From: Anaerohalosphaeraceae bacterium
GTDB lineage: Bacteria > Planctomycetota > Phycisphaerae > Sedimentisphaerales > Anaerohalosphaeraceae
Assembly: GCA_035378985.1 (NCBI GenBank)
Contig: DAOSUR010000018.1
Location: 1-49,301, forward strand
DNA: 49,301 bases
Reading direction: 5' to 3'
Shown: one piece after another, positions 24,325-34,599 of the stretch
How positions within the stretch are numbered: position 1 is the first letter of the stretch
Layout of the letters: every line of letters begins with the position of its first letter
Program-made: the position numbers and the translations under genes
The notes under the pieces: generated by a model
The model's input: the letters and a program-made list of their open reading frames with translations, nothing else
Told to the model about the DNA's origin: nothing
Databases searched by the model: none

Positions 24325-25773
24325 CTACGCATACAGTTTCACCTGAGCGCAGCGAACGATTTTGACCTCTTCATCGTTGATCAGATATTGATAGCCCGGA
24401 CGGACCACTTCCGCGATGCGTCCGCTCTTAGTCGGGTCGTCATTTTCCTTCTTTTCCCGGACGGATTCTGCGTAGCGCTCCAGTCCCTTGTATTCCAGCC
24501 CGATTTCCGGCTCGTACTGCTCCACGCCGCTGGATTCGAGGGCAAACAGAATCTCATCCCGGATATCCTTGAGCATCGAGACATCCTGATTGGCGCTCTG
24601 CAGCTGCCGGATGCGGTCTTCGAGATTATCAATGCAGCGGATGATCCGCAGGCAGAACCGCTTAATCAGCATCCAGTCATAGCCGTCCTGAAACTTCCGG
24701 ACCTGATTCTGCTGTTCGGCGGCGAATTCGCGAATGGCCGACATCTGTTCGCTGATTTCCGACAGTCCCTTAACCACCGGAATTGGGGCCATCAGCGAGG
24801 CCAGAATGGGGTCTGAAGCGGTCGGCTCCGGCTCCGTCAGAAGGGCGGCGGCTGTTTGTGAAGCCGTCTGCAGTTCGGCATCCCCTGCAGCAGAAGCAGC
24901 CGGGGCTGCTGTCTTTGTGCCGATATGTCCCTTGTCGGCGGGTTCAGAGGGTTTTTTCTTCGCCGGTTCTGCGGGTAAGACGGTTGGTGTTTGACGGTCT
25001 GCGGCGGATGTTTTTTTGTCGGCGGATTTTCGCTGCGGGAAGAGGTGAACCTCCTTTTCCTGCAATGCTTGCGGTTCCTGCAATCCTTGCGGTGCAGGAT
25101 TTGCCTGATCGCGGGAGTCCTTTGATTTGCCTTCGGAGGAAACAGCGTCGGTTTCCGGGGAGGCCTCCTTTAATTCTGCTCGTTTAGCGGCCGCCTTTTT
25201 CGCTGCTCCGGCCAGCCAAATCAATAGTCCAATGGAAAATACCAGTCCGCCGGCAGCCAGCAGAATCGTGGAGACGATGCTCAGAATCTCCTGATACTCA
25301 ATTTGCTTCTGATATTTCCGAACCTGTTCCCTCCAGTCGGGACCGTACAAAATATCCCCCAACTCACTGGGCACAGCCGATTCCGTCAGCAGGTCCGGAA
25401 GGTCGGCCAAGAGACGCTCTTCCTGATGGTCTTTCAGTTTTCTCTGAATCTCCGGTCCGCCGTACGGCCCGGTTCCCCAGGGGGTATCCGCCTTCTCCTG
25501 GTCACTGAGCCGATTCCATTGTTCGTACATCCGAAGGAACTCGTCTTTTTCCTGCCGGCTGATTTCCTGATAACTTTCTCTCCGGTTTTGCTGGATTTGT
25601 TTCTGGGTTAAAACGATGCACCATCCCGTCAAACCCGGCAGGAGCGCCAGCAGTGCCCAGGTCATCCAGTTTCTGGCGGAGCTGCTTTTCTGAGTATCCC
25701 TGTCCGCTTCCATAAAAGGCCTCATTACTGATTGAGGTTTGGTGCCGGCGGCCCGATTGGACGGCAGGACCAC
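24325..25773 (-). CDS. Membrane-anchored GrpE-like nucleotide-exchange factor
   Basis: 482 residues from a GTG start; a later ATG at 25710 (MEADRDTQK) is also plausible. Two membrane helices lie at about 34-54 (WMTWALLALLPGLTGWCIV) and 163-186 (ILSIVSTILLAAGGLVFSIG), with a periplasmic or lumenal loop between them. Residues about 190-350 are a low-complexity linker rich in K, E, A, P and Q. The C-terminus (about 355-482) resembles GrpE: a long helix (EFAAEQQNQVRKFQDGYDWM), a four-helix part and a beta domain RIAEVVRPGYQYLINDEEV then KIVRCAQVKLYA, as in the GrpE ending I-x-x-V-x-RPGY. The neighbouring Hsp70, 28 bases downstream, fits. The GrpE call is sequence-pattern based; topology is inferred. 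Confidence 0.65.
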   Translation of the reverse strand: MVLPSNRAAGTKPQSVMRPFMEADRDTQKSSSARNWMTWALLALLPGLTGWCIVLTQKQIQQNRRESYQEISRQEKDEFLRMYEQWNRLSDQEKADTPWGTGPYGGPEIQRKLKDHQEERLLADLPDLLTESAVPSELGDILYGPDWREQVRKYQKQIEYQEILSIVSTILLAAGGLVFSIGLLIWLAGAAKKAAAKRAELKEASPETDAVSSEGKSKDSRDQANPAPQGLQEPQALQEKEVHLFPQRKSADKKTSAADRQTPTVLPAEPAKKKPSEPADKGHIGTKTAAPAASAAGDAELQTASQTAAALLTEPEPTASDPILASLMAPIPVVKGLSEISEQMSAIREFAAEQQNQVRKFQDGYDWMLIKRFCLRIIRCIDNLEDRIRQLQSANQDVSMLKDIRDEILFALESSGVEQYEPEIGLEYKGLERYAESVREKKENDDPTKSGRIAEVVRPGYQYLINDEEVKIVRCAQVKLYA

Positions 25774-26054
25774 GGCCCTTCTGGTCTCTCGAACTACATG
25801 GCAGGACCCTTGGTACGACAGGTCCCGGTCTTTTTAAAACATAACAATAAACACTGCCTATCTATCGGCTAAACGGAAGTCGGAGGTAAGTCCGTCTGTG
25901 CTTTCTCCTATGGGATAAAGAACTCTGCCGTCCGAGAGGGGCCCAGGAAAGGTTTTTATCGGTCCTGCAGGGCGGATTTTGAAAATTTCAGTCTCCGAAT
26001 GTGCTCAGGACAGGTTCGGTGGAGGAAGGATGTCCGATAAGGTGTTGAGATGTT

Positions 26055-27920
26055 TTAGAGGTTGGCCAGGGGGGCCAGCAGCCGACGGGCCGACTCGGCA
26101 TACGGACTTTGCGGATAGTCCTGAATCAGGCGGTTCAGCAGGGAACGGGCTTCGGTCAGCAGTTCGGCTTTGGCGGTCTCCGCCTTCATTTCTTTCCATT
26201 GCTGAAGACGCAGGGCTCCCAGTTCATACAGAGCCTGAATTCCTCCGTCACGGTCCGGATATTTTTCCCAGACTTCCCGCAGGGCCGCCGCACGCATCTG
26301 CCAGTCTCCAATCAGGCGGGCACGGGCAGCCAGCAGGTTGTCGCGGAGCGGGTCTTCCGCGGAGGCGCCGGCGAGCAGGTCTTCAATCTGGCGGGCGTAC
26401 TGAATTCCGTATGGGTTGAGCAGAACAAACCGGGCCAGACGCTGCCGCTCCGCCTCGCTGCCGCCCTGATTGGCGGGTGAAATCAGTTCCATCAGCATCA
26501 GCAGACGGGTTCGAAGGTCCTGTAGTTTATAGCGGGTCATTGCGGTTTGAATCGGCCGCCCGAAGGCTGTGGTCAGACTGCCGGCGGCAATCGCAGGTTC
26601 AGAAAAAGACGGCATTTCTTTTTCCAGCAGCGTCAAAGCGACTCCGCACAAATCCTGCGCCTCTTTGAATCGGCCCTGTCCGGCCATGTGAACGGCCAGA
26701 CGCCAGCGGGCCTCCAGGGCCTCCGGACTGTCGGGGAATCGAACCAGAAGGTCCTGCCAGATGTGAAGATTTTCATAAAAAGGATAGTCCTGATAAAAAT
26801 GCAGAATCTCCGTCTGCCCGAAATAGCGTGCATCGGGTGTTAATTCGTTCAGCATTGCCTTAAAGTACAGCGCAATCGGCACGCGGCGGCTGGTGGGCCT
26901 TTTCTCCAGGAAATAGTTGTATTGAGCCAGCAGTTCGCTCCGTTTGGACTGGTAGCGAAGTTTCTCCGGCAGGTCGCCGGCAAACCACTGCGGCCAGCGG
27001 TTGTAATACAGCAGATTTTCAATTTCTTCGCGAAGTTTTTTCCGCAGATCGATTTTATCGCTTGGATAAAAATATCCTGCAAAATAGCTGTACCGCATTT
27101 CATCCGCCAGAATCCGGTCCAGGTATTTGGTGAGGGAATGGTCGTGGAATTCCGCCTGCTCTTCCGGATTGTGGCCTGCGACGTACATTTGAAAATCCAG
27201 TTCATCAAAGCCGATGGTTTTTTCAAAGGTCAGATACGCCGCCGCCGCGGCCGCCAGCGTAATCAGCCAGACAAGACCGGGGCGGTACCGCGTATAATGT
27301 CCGACGGCGATGACGACTCCGGCAATCAGCATCGCAATCAGCCAGGCGTAAATCCACGGCGTATAGGAAATACCCCACCGAATCGGGTCGCTGCTGCGGA
27401 TGCCGCCGAAGGCCGCCCAGTAAATCATCGGCCCGGCCATGCACAGCGCCAGCGAAATAATCCGCGAACGGAACCGCAGCGGACGGCAGGCCACCGCAAT
27501 GCAGGACAGCACCAGAAAGATTCCCAGCATCGGAAGACGTGCCAAAAAAACGGCCAGGACAATCATCGGGATGCTGAATCGAAAACTCATCAGCTGGGCC
27601 GTCAGCAGCGGTGCAGCCGCCAGGATTCCCATCAGCGTGCCTAAGATTGCAATATGCCAGGGATACTCATAGATGCTCAGGGGTTCCGTGACGACCCGTC
27701 CCAGATGCCATTGATTCGGGTGAAACAGCTCCAGAAGATTCAGAACCAGAAACTGACCGTTGGTCAGGCGGCCCCAGAACAGACAAACCCCTGCATAGAC
27801 CACAATCGACAGCAGCCAGCAGCTGTACACATTGGCATGGCTGTAGTGCAAAGTCGGGCCGGCCGTCATAAAGGATTTGATAGGCCCGGCGGGTTTTATG
27901 CCTGGACTCGGTTCCGCCAT
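26055..27920 (-). CDS. Multi-pass membrane protein with C-terminal TPR-like helical repeats
   Basis: 621 residues. The first 250 residues carry about seven hydrophobic segments (for example YSCWLLSIVVYAGVCLFWG, IPMIVLAVFLARLPMLGIF, IYAWLIAMLIAGVVIAVGHY, LVWLITLAAAAAAYLTF). After residue 255 the protein is soluble, with helical repeats of TPR/outer-membrane-assembly-lipoprotein style (DLLVRFPDSPEALEARWRLA, LLNRLIQDYPQSPYAESARRL). It is the gene upstream of the GrpE-Hsp70-J operon on the same strand, 281 bases away, and may be a client or partner. No family name can be given. The 25774-26054 interval between them shows no gene and only a weak hairpin (GGACC/GGTCC near 25804-25830). Confidence 0.7.
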   Translation of the reverse strand: MAEPSPGIKPAGPIKSFMTAGPTLHYSHANVYSCWLLSIVVYAGVCLFWGRLTNGQFLVLNLLELFHPNQWHLGRVVTEPLSIYEYPWHIAILGTLMGILAAAPLLTAQLMSFRFSIPMIVLAVFLARLPMLGIFLVLSCIAVACRPLRFRSRIISLALCMAGPMIYWAAFGGIRSSDPIRWGISYTPWIYAWLIAMLIAGVVIAVGHYTRYRPGLVWLITLAAAAAAYLTFEKTIGFDELDFQMYVAGHNPEEQAEFHDHSLTKYLDRILADEMRYSYFAGYFYPSDKIDLRKKLREEIENLLYYNRWPQWFAGDLPEKLRYQSKRSELLAQYNYFLEKRPTSRRVPIALYFKAMLNELTPDARYFGQTEILHFYQDYPFYENLHIWQDLLVRFPDSPEALEARWRLAVHMAGQGRFKEAQDLCGVALTLLEKEMPSFSEPAIAAGSLTTAFGRPIQTAMTRYKLQDLRTRLLMLMELISPANQGGSEAERQRLARFVLLNPYGIQYARQIEDLLAGASAEDPLRDNLLAARARLIGDWQMRAAALREVWEKYPDRDGGIQALYELGALRLQQWKEMKAETAKAELLTEARSLLNRLIQDYPQSPYAESARRLLAPLANL

Positions 27921-28062
27921 AAAAGATTACACACCGGCTCCTAAACCGGTTTCTTTAAGGTTTTGGCCTAAACTTTAATGAAGATACTATTGTACAGACA
28001 GAAACCCTGTGAGGCAAGAATCGTTTTCCGGAATACAGAGGTACCCGATATACAATCCGCCG

Positions 28063-28683
28063 TTATTCTCCGCGAATCATATCGGCAATAATCATCAGCC
28101 GGCTGATGTTATCCCGCTCCACCTCGCCGAGTTTGTTGGAAATGAACCGAATCGTCGCCTGAAGTTCCGGAATAACCACGTGCTCCAGAACATTCACGCG
28201 CCGCCGGGTGCTCTGCAGTTCGATCGCCAGCAGTTGAGCCTGTTTTTCTTTGCCCGCCAGCTCAATCAGGGTATCAAAGGCCCGCTCCAGAGCCCGCAGT
28301 GCGACGTCCATTTCGCCGCTGGTTGTGGCAAATCCGTAGCAGACAATATCTCCTTCAATCTGTTTGGTCAGTTCCGGCACCTTTACGCTCATGATGCCGG
28401 CAAACTGCACAGCCAAAGAAAACTTTTTCGTGGGAATTTCCAGAGCCGCCCGGACGTGTTCCGGCTCCATCGTGGAACGGGCCATCACAAACCGCCGGCT
28501 TGTTTCCAGCAGTTCCCGTTCGACCTTCTGCCGAAGCTCCTTGAGCGAGCGGGAAATCAGCACCAGCTGTCGGCTGATTTCATCCCGCTTCTGGCTGAGC
28601 AGACGATGTCCCCGCACGGCCAGGGCGACGCGCCTGCGGAGCCGCAGCATTTCCATTCGGGTTGCATTGATATTCTGCTGCAT
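28063..28683 (-). CDS. V-type ATP synthase subunit D
   Basis: 206 residues, last gene of the V-type ATPase operon. Subunit D is the central stalk coiled coil that turns inside the A3B3 head. The N-terminal helix (NATRMEMLRLRRRVALAVRG, HRLLSQKRDEISRQLV) and C-terminal helix (LQSTRRRVNVLEHVVIPELQ, then TIRFISNKLGEVERDN) match the family's paired ends, including the conserved RRVNALE-type element. Length is usual. No terminator with a T-tract was found downstream. Confidence 0.92.
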   Translation of the reverse strand: MQQNINATRMEMLRLRRRVALAVRGHRLLSQKRDEISRQLVLISRSLKELRQKVERELLETSRRFVMARSTMEPEHVRAALEIPTKKFSLAVQFAGIMSVKVPELTKQIEGDIVCYGFATTSGEMDVALRALERAFDTLIELAGKEKQAQLLAIELQSTRRRVNVLEHVVIPELQATIRFISNKLGEVERDNISRLMIIADMIRGE

Positions 28684-28695
28684 AGGTCCCGCCGT

Positions 28696-30111
<1,416 letters not shown>

Positions 30112-30147
30112 GGAAAAACTCCTGTGTCTGCTCTCTGACAGATTTCC

Positions 30148-31926
30148 TTATTTAGCTGCCGTCGCAGAATAAAGCTCTTTGATTTGGGCGTCGATTTTGT
30201 CCCGAATCGCCCGAATTTTGTCCGCCTCGGCATAATCAATGTATTTGGCCCGGGCGATGTCCTCCCGCACCGGCAGGGCAAACAGCTCCGCCGTCTCCAC
30301 GCCGCGTTCAATCGCAGCCAGCCCCTGCCGATGAAAATGCAGAATCAGACTGAGCATATCATACTGCTTGTCAATCGGCGTGTAGGTATCCACCTTGTGG
30401 AAGGCGTTCTGGTGCAGGAAGTCCTCGCGGATGCTCTTGGCGGTTTCGAGGGCCATTCGGTCGGCGGCACTGATGGCCTCCGCACCGACCAGACGCACGA
30501 TTTCCACCAGCTGGGCTTCCTGTTCCAGCAGGGCCATCGCCTCTTTGGTCATCTGAACAAACTCGCGTCCCTTGTCTTTGTCCTCAAAGGTCTCCGCCAG
30601 GTACTGCTTGTAGAAGGAATAACTGGTCAGCCAGTCAATCGCGGGGAAGTGCCGCTGCTGGGCCAGACGGGCCAGCAGAGACCAGAAGACCTTCACGACG
30701 TGCAGGGTGGCCTGCACCACGGAATCAGACAGGTCGCCGCCGGGCGGACTGACCGCCCCGATGATGGACAGGGCCCCTTCCCGCTGCGGGCTTCCGGAGC
30801 AGATGACCCGGCCGGCCCGCTCATAGAAGGAGGCGATTCTCGCCCCCAGATAGGCCGGATACCCTTCTTCCGCGGGCATTTCCTCCAGCCGCGTGGAGAT
30901 TTCCCGCATCGCCTCCGCCCATCGGCTGGTGCTGTCGGCCATCAGCGCCACTGACAGCCCCATATCGCGGAAGTATTCGGCAATCGTGATGCCGGTGTAA
31001 ACCGACGCCTCGCGGGCCGCCACAGGCATATCCGACGTGTTGGCCAGCAGCACAACCCGCTTCATCAGCGGCTCGCCGCTGTGCGGGTCCGTCAGTTCCG
31101 GAAACTCCATCAGCACGTCGGTCATTTCGTTGCCGCGTTCGCCGCATCCGATATACACCACGATATCCGCATCCACCCACTTGGCCAGCTGGTGCTGCAC
31201 AACTGTTTTGCCGGTGCCGAAGGGGCCGGGCACGCAGGCCGTTCCGCCCTTGGCAATCGGGAAAAATGCGTCAATGACGCGCTGGCCGGTCAGCAGGATT
31301 TTGTTGGGATTCAGCCGCTGCTGAACCGGACGGGGCCGCCGAACGGGCCATTTCTGCATCAGCGTCAGGACCCGTTCGCCCTGTTTGGTCTTAACCACGC
31401 CGATTTGTTCTGTAACGGTAAACTCACCCTCCGACAGACCCTCCAGCCGTCCCCGCACACCGGGCGGCACCATAATCTTGTGCCGAACCAGCGTGGATTC
31501 CTGCACCTCGCCCAGAATATCCCCGGGTTCGACCTCGGTGCCGTTCTGAATGGTCGGCCGGAAGTGCCACTTTTTGTCCCGCGGAAGCCCCGGAATATCG
31601 CTGCCGCGCTTGATGAAGCTGCCCTGCGCTTCCACCAGAGCACTCAGCGGACGCTGGATGCCGTCATAAATGTTCGAAATCAGCCCCGGTCCCAGTTCCA
31701 CACTCAGCGGGGCACCAGTATTGACCACCTTCTCTCCCGGGCCGATGCCGACGGTGTCCTCGTAGACCTGAATGCTGGCCCTGTCGCCGTGCAGTTCCAC
31801 GATTTCCCCGATGAGGTTTTCTTCGCCGACGCGAACGACATCGTACATATGAGCGCCGGTCATTCCTTCGGCCACCACCACCGGGCCGGCTACTTTGATG
31901 ATTCTTCCGATTTTTTGTTCCGTCAT
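30148..31926 (-). CDS. V-type ATP synthase subunit A (catalytic)
   Basis: 592 residues, ATG with AGGAAAT upstream. The catalytic subunit hydrolyses or makes ATP. The P-loop GPFGTGKTVVQHQLAKW (about 232-248) is intact, followed by the catalytic GERGNEMTDVL motif and the ADSTSRWAEAMREISTRLEE segment. The insert typical of V-type A subunits (non-homologous region, about 110-200, with GDILGEVQESTLVRHKIMVP) is present, which separates it from F-type beta subunits. Length is normal. Confidence 0.96.
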   Translation of the reverse strand: MTEQKIGRIIKVAGPVVVAEGMTGAHMYDVVRVGEENLIGEIVELHGDRASIQVYEDTVGIGPGEKVVNTGAPLSVELGPGLISNIYDGIQRPLSALVEAQGSFIKRGSDIPGLPRDKKWHFRPTIQNGTEVEPGDILGEVQESTLVRHKIMVPPGVRGRLEGLSEGEFTVTEQIGVVKTKQGERVLTLMQKWPVRRPRPVQQRLNPNKILLTGQRVIDAFFPIAKGGTACVPGPFGTGKTVVQHQLAKWVDADIVVYIGCGERGNEMTDVLMEFPELTDPHSGEPLMKRVVLLANTSDMPVAAREASVYTGITIAEYFRDMGLSVALMADSTSRWAEAMREISTRLEEMPAEEGYPAYLGARIASFYERAGRVICSGSPQREGALSIIGAVSPPGGDLSDSVVQATLHVVKVFWSLLARLAQQRHFPAIDWLTSYSFYKQYLAETFEDKDKGREFVQMTKEAMALLEQEAQLVEIVRLVGAEAISAADRMALETAKSIREDFLHQNAFHKVDTYTPIDKQYDMLSLILHFHRQGLAAIERGVETAELFALPVREDIARAKYIDYAEADKIRAIRDKIDAQIKELYSATAAK

Positions 31927-31975
31927 ATTTCCTGCTTCCGTTTGCTCAAAAAGTTGTCTGAAGGGCTCTGCTGTT

Positions 31976-32296
31976 TTAATTTTTCAGAATATTGATTTCG
32001 GCGGCCAGTTTAATCAGCCGTCCGAGCGATTCGGTAGCAACGCCGGTCGGTTCAGCGGTAAACGGCACCACCACCACACAGGGGACGGCCTTCCGCATCA
32101 CCGCATCAAAAACCGGCTGGGCCTGGCGAGCGACGTTTTCCGCCACCACGACCAGTGTGTACTGCTGCCGCAGGATGGCTTTGGCCGTTTCCTGCACCGC
32201 TTCCGTTTTCGGCTCTACGGCGAAGGTATCCAGCCCCAGCGCCGAAAACGGCATCACAAAATCCGCTGTTCCCAATACGGCTGCTTTGCCTTCCAT
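31976..32296 (-). CDS. V-type ATP synthase subunit F
   Basis: 106 residues; ATG with AAAGGAA upstream. The small Rossmann-like stalk subunit that binds D: AAVLGTADFVMPFSALGLDT then QYTLVVVAENVARQ and VPCVVVVPFTAEPTG. Position between C and A fits bacterial V-type operons. Confidence 0.88.
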   Translation of the reverse strand: MEGKAAVLGTADFVMPFSALGLDTFAVEPKTEAVQETAKAILRQQYTLVVVAENVARQAQPVFDAVMRKAVPCVVVVPFTAEPTGVATESLGRLIKLAAEINILKN

Positions 32297-32366
32297 TGCT
32301 GTTCCTTTGGAAGCCGCCGCCGGCTTCCGGTTCTTTTTTGTTCGTGTTCTGTTTGATGCCGGTCCG

Positions 32367-33410
32367 TTAGTCCATCCACGTCCCCAGCCGGTCCAGCAGC
32401 AGTTCAGCGGACAGGCCGTTTTTCCTGCCCATCAGCAGCATTCGGACCGTCCGAATCTCCGCTTCTTTCATCAGGAGATAAGCGGCGATCGGCTGAGGTC
32501 CCGCCGCCAGGTACCGGGTCGTTTTCAGAAATTCCATCAGATAATCTTCACAGCCCCGCTCGAGGGCCAGAAACGAGCCCTTTTCCCGCAAATACCGTGT
32601 TCCTTCCTCTACCAGTTCCAGATAGGGGGTGGCGTAAAACAGCGGCACGAGTGCATCGTAGTTGTGTTCCAGTCCCTGAACAAAACGGGCCGTTTCGATG
32701 AATCCGTCCGGCAGAAAATGAAACCGCTCCTGGCGTTCAGCGGCTTTCAGACGCAGCAGCGTCCGGATGTTGTACAGGTCGATTCGAATCCGCGACAGCG
32801 ACAGACAGAAGACGCTGCCGATGGCCTGACTGTGCCGAACCCGCCAGGCGGCCTCCACCCGGTCGATGGCATAATCAATCTGCCGAATATCCTTGTTGTC
32901 GTAATAAGCCAGCACAGCGGCCTCTACGGCCTCCTGCAGGTACTCCGGAAACCGCTCATAATTTTCCTGTTGAAAAATTTCTTCAAACTCCTCCGCCGGC
33001 ACGGCCCCCTCCGGGCTGTAGTCCGTCCCCAGGGGTCTGTCCGTAACGACGCGCCGCACGGCCAGCCGCATATTGGCAAAATCCTCGCGGGCCTGAAACA
33101 TCTGCACAAGCCCCGGGTCCTCCGCCAGCTGCACAAACAGCTGGCGCACCTGCCGTCGGCGGGACAGCAGCATTTCCTCAATTTCCTCTGCGGAGGCCTG
33201 AGGGGGGACGGCATATTCCGTTCCGCCGAGCATCTCCGCCGCCGCTTCAAAACTGTCCGCGTGGGCCAGCTCCGACAGCATCGCCCGGCCCAGCATCATC
33301 GTCTCGAGCACGCGCACCTTGGCCGTTGCAAAGGCGTACCGCCAGTCCTCCGCCCCCACCGGGGGATACCGTACAAAATCGATTGTGCTCGGTTCACTGT
33401 TCATCTGCAT
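32367..33410 (-). CDS. V-type ATP synthase subunit C
   Basis: 347 residues, the funnel-shaped helical subunit linking the central stalk to the membrane rotor. Recognised by order in the operon, length and helical pattern (RVRHSQAIGSVFCLSLSRIR then IDLYNIRTLLRLKAAERQER, a segment characteristic of the family, and GCEDYLMEFLKTTRYLAAGP then IAAYLLMKEAEIRTVRMLLM near the end). Its ATG overlaps the E stop (TGATG). Confidence 0.88.
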   Translation of the reverse strand: MQMNSEPSTIDFVRYPPVGAEDWRYAFATAKVRVLETMMLGRAMLSELAHADSFEAAAEMLGGTEYAVPPQASAEEIEEMLLSRRRQVRQLFVQLAEDPGLVQMFQAREDFANMRLAVRRVVTDRPLGTDYSPEGAVPAEEFEEIFQQENYERFPEYLQEAVEAAVLAYYDNKDIRQIDYAIDRVEAAWRVRHSQAIGSVFCLSLSRIRIDLYNIRTLLRLKAAERQERFHFLPDGFIETARFVQGLEHNYDALVPLFYATPYLELVEEGTRYLREKGSFLALERGCEDYLMEFLKTTRYLAAGPQPIAAYLLMKEAEIRTVRMLLMGRKNGLSAELLLDRLGTWMD

Positions 33411-34009
33411 CAGTCAGCAAACAGTTTGGCCGCCAGTTCCATTTCCGTCTGCTGGCGAATCTGCTCCAGCAGCACCTCCGTTGAGCAGTTCACCTGCACC
33501 TTGCCGCGGCGAAGAATGAAGCCGCCGTCAATGTCCGCTTTTTCCGCCGCCGGCCTCAGGTTGCCCTTGTAGCCCGGGCCGAGGCGTTTGTTAATCTGTT
33601 TGAGAAACTCCGGATTGATTCGGGTTTCGTTTTTGCCGACGAGGACTTCTTCATCACCGGTGACAACCGCCTGCATCAGCAGTCGGCCCATCAATTCCAG
33701 ATAGGGGCCGTCCGCCATTGTGTTAATCCGCCGGCAGGCTGTCTCGAATACCTCCCGCAGCAGGTCCGCTTTGGCGGCCAGAATCTTTTTCCGAAGGTCC
33801 ATTCGCGCCGCCGCCAGCATCCGGGAGCGTTTGTCCTCGGCGGCCTGACGGGCCAGCTGTTCCGTTTCCTGCTCGAAGGCCTTCAGTTCCTCCTCGAGAG
33901 CGCTGCGCCTCTGCCGGACCTTTGCCTGCGCCTCCGACAGAATCCGCTGGGCCTCCTGACGGCCTTCCGATAAAATCTTTTCAACGACCTGTTCTGCTTT
34001 CATAGGCAA
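33410..34009 (-). CDS. V-type ATP synthase subunit E
   Basis: 199 residues, a peripheral stalk subunit. The N-terminal half is a long charged coiled coil (GRQEAQRILSEAQAKVRQRR and EEELKAFEQETEQLARQAAE), and the C-terminal half a globular alpha/beta domain (MGRLLMQAVVTGDEEVLVGK, IDGGFILRRGKVQVNCSTE). Pairs with the G/H-type coiled coil at 36636. Its stop overlaps the C start. Confidence 0.88.
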   Translation of the reverse strand: MPMKAEQVVEKILSEGRQEAQRILSEAQAKVRQRRSALEEELKAFEQETEQLARQAAEDKRSRMLAAARMDLRKKILAAKADLLREVFETACRRINTMADGPYLELMGRLLMQAVVTGDEEVLVGKNETRINPEFLKQINKRLGPGYKGNLRPAAEKADIDGGFILRRGKVQVNCSTEVLLEQIRQQTEMELAAKLFAD

Positions 34010-34053
34010 CCTTCACCGGCACACGAGCCGTTGGCTTCGGTTTCAGTTTTTTC

Positions 34054-34536
34054 TCAGCCGACCTGGATGGCTCTCACGACCAAAAAGGAAATCAGAAAGC
34101 CCAGAATGGCGTACAACTCAATCATTGCGGCGTAAATGACGCCGGCTTTGAACGCCAGTTCGGGACGTTTGGCCGCCATCAGAATGCCGGCGGCTCCCGT
34201 GCGGCCCTGATGGATGCCGCTGATCCAACCGGCGACGGCTACCGGCAGACAGGCTGCGAGAAGCTCAAGCCCCTGAGCCCATGTGACGGTGGCAACGGGA
34301 CCGGCAATCAGCCCGATTTTCATCACAACCATCAGGCCGACGATGAAGCCGTAAAGTCCCTGCGTACTGGGCAGCAGAACCAGCAGCATCAGCGTGCCGT
34401 ACCGTTCCGGTTTTTCGCTGAGAACTCCGGTTGCGGCTTTGCTGGCGGCCCCCAGGCCGATGGCCGAGCCGATTCCGGACAGAAAAACAGCCAATGCAGC
34501 TCCTACCAATGCAAATGTTAAACCCATCATCGCCAT
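34054..34536 (-). CDS. V-type ATP synthase subunit K (rotor), sodium-type residues
   Basis: 160 residues forming two fused two-helix hairpins, the V-type c-subunit layout. Only the second hairpin carries the ion-binding glutamate (E140 in AAMIELYAILG). The residues that coordinate sodium in Enterococcus hirae NtpK (L61, T64, Q65, Q110, E139) correspond here to L55, T58 and Q59 in LLPSTQGLYG, Q110 in SGIHQGRTGAAG, and E140; the tyrosine after the glutamine (Y62) is also kept. This predicts sodium rather than proton transport, an inference from homology. Ribosome site GGAAG precedes the ATG. Confidence 0.93.
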   Translation of the reverse strand: MAMMGLTFALVGAALAVFLSGIGSAIGLGAASKAATGVLSEKPERYGTLMLLVLLPSTQGLYGFIVGLMVVMKIGLIAGPVATVTWAQGLELLAACLPVAVAGWISGIHQGRTGAAGILMAAKRPELAFKAGVIYAAMIELYAILGFLISFLVVRAIQVG

Positions 34537-34599
34537 ACAGACTTCCTTTCTTTTTCTTCCTGCGAAACACGTTTTGCACGCCCGTTTTGAGAACGGGTG

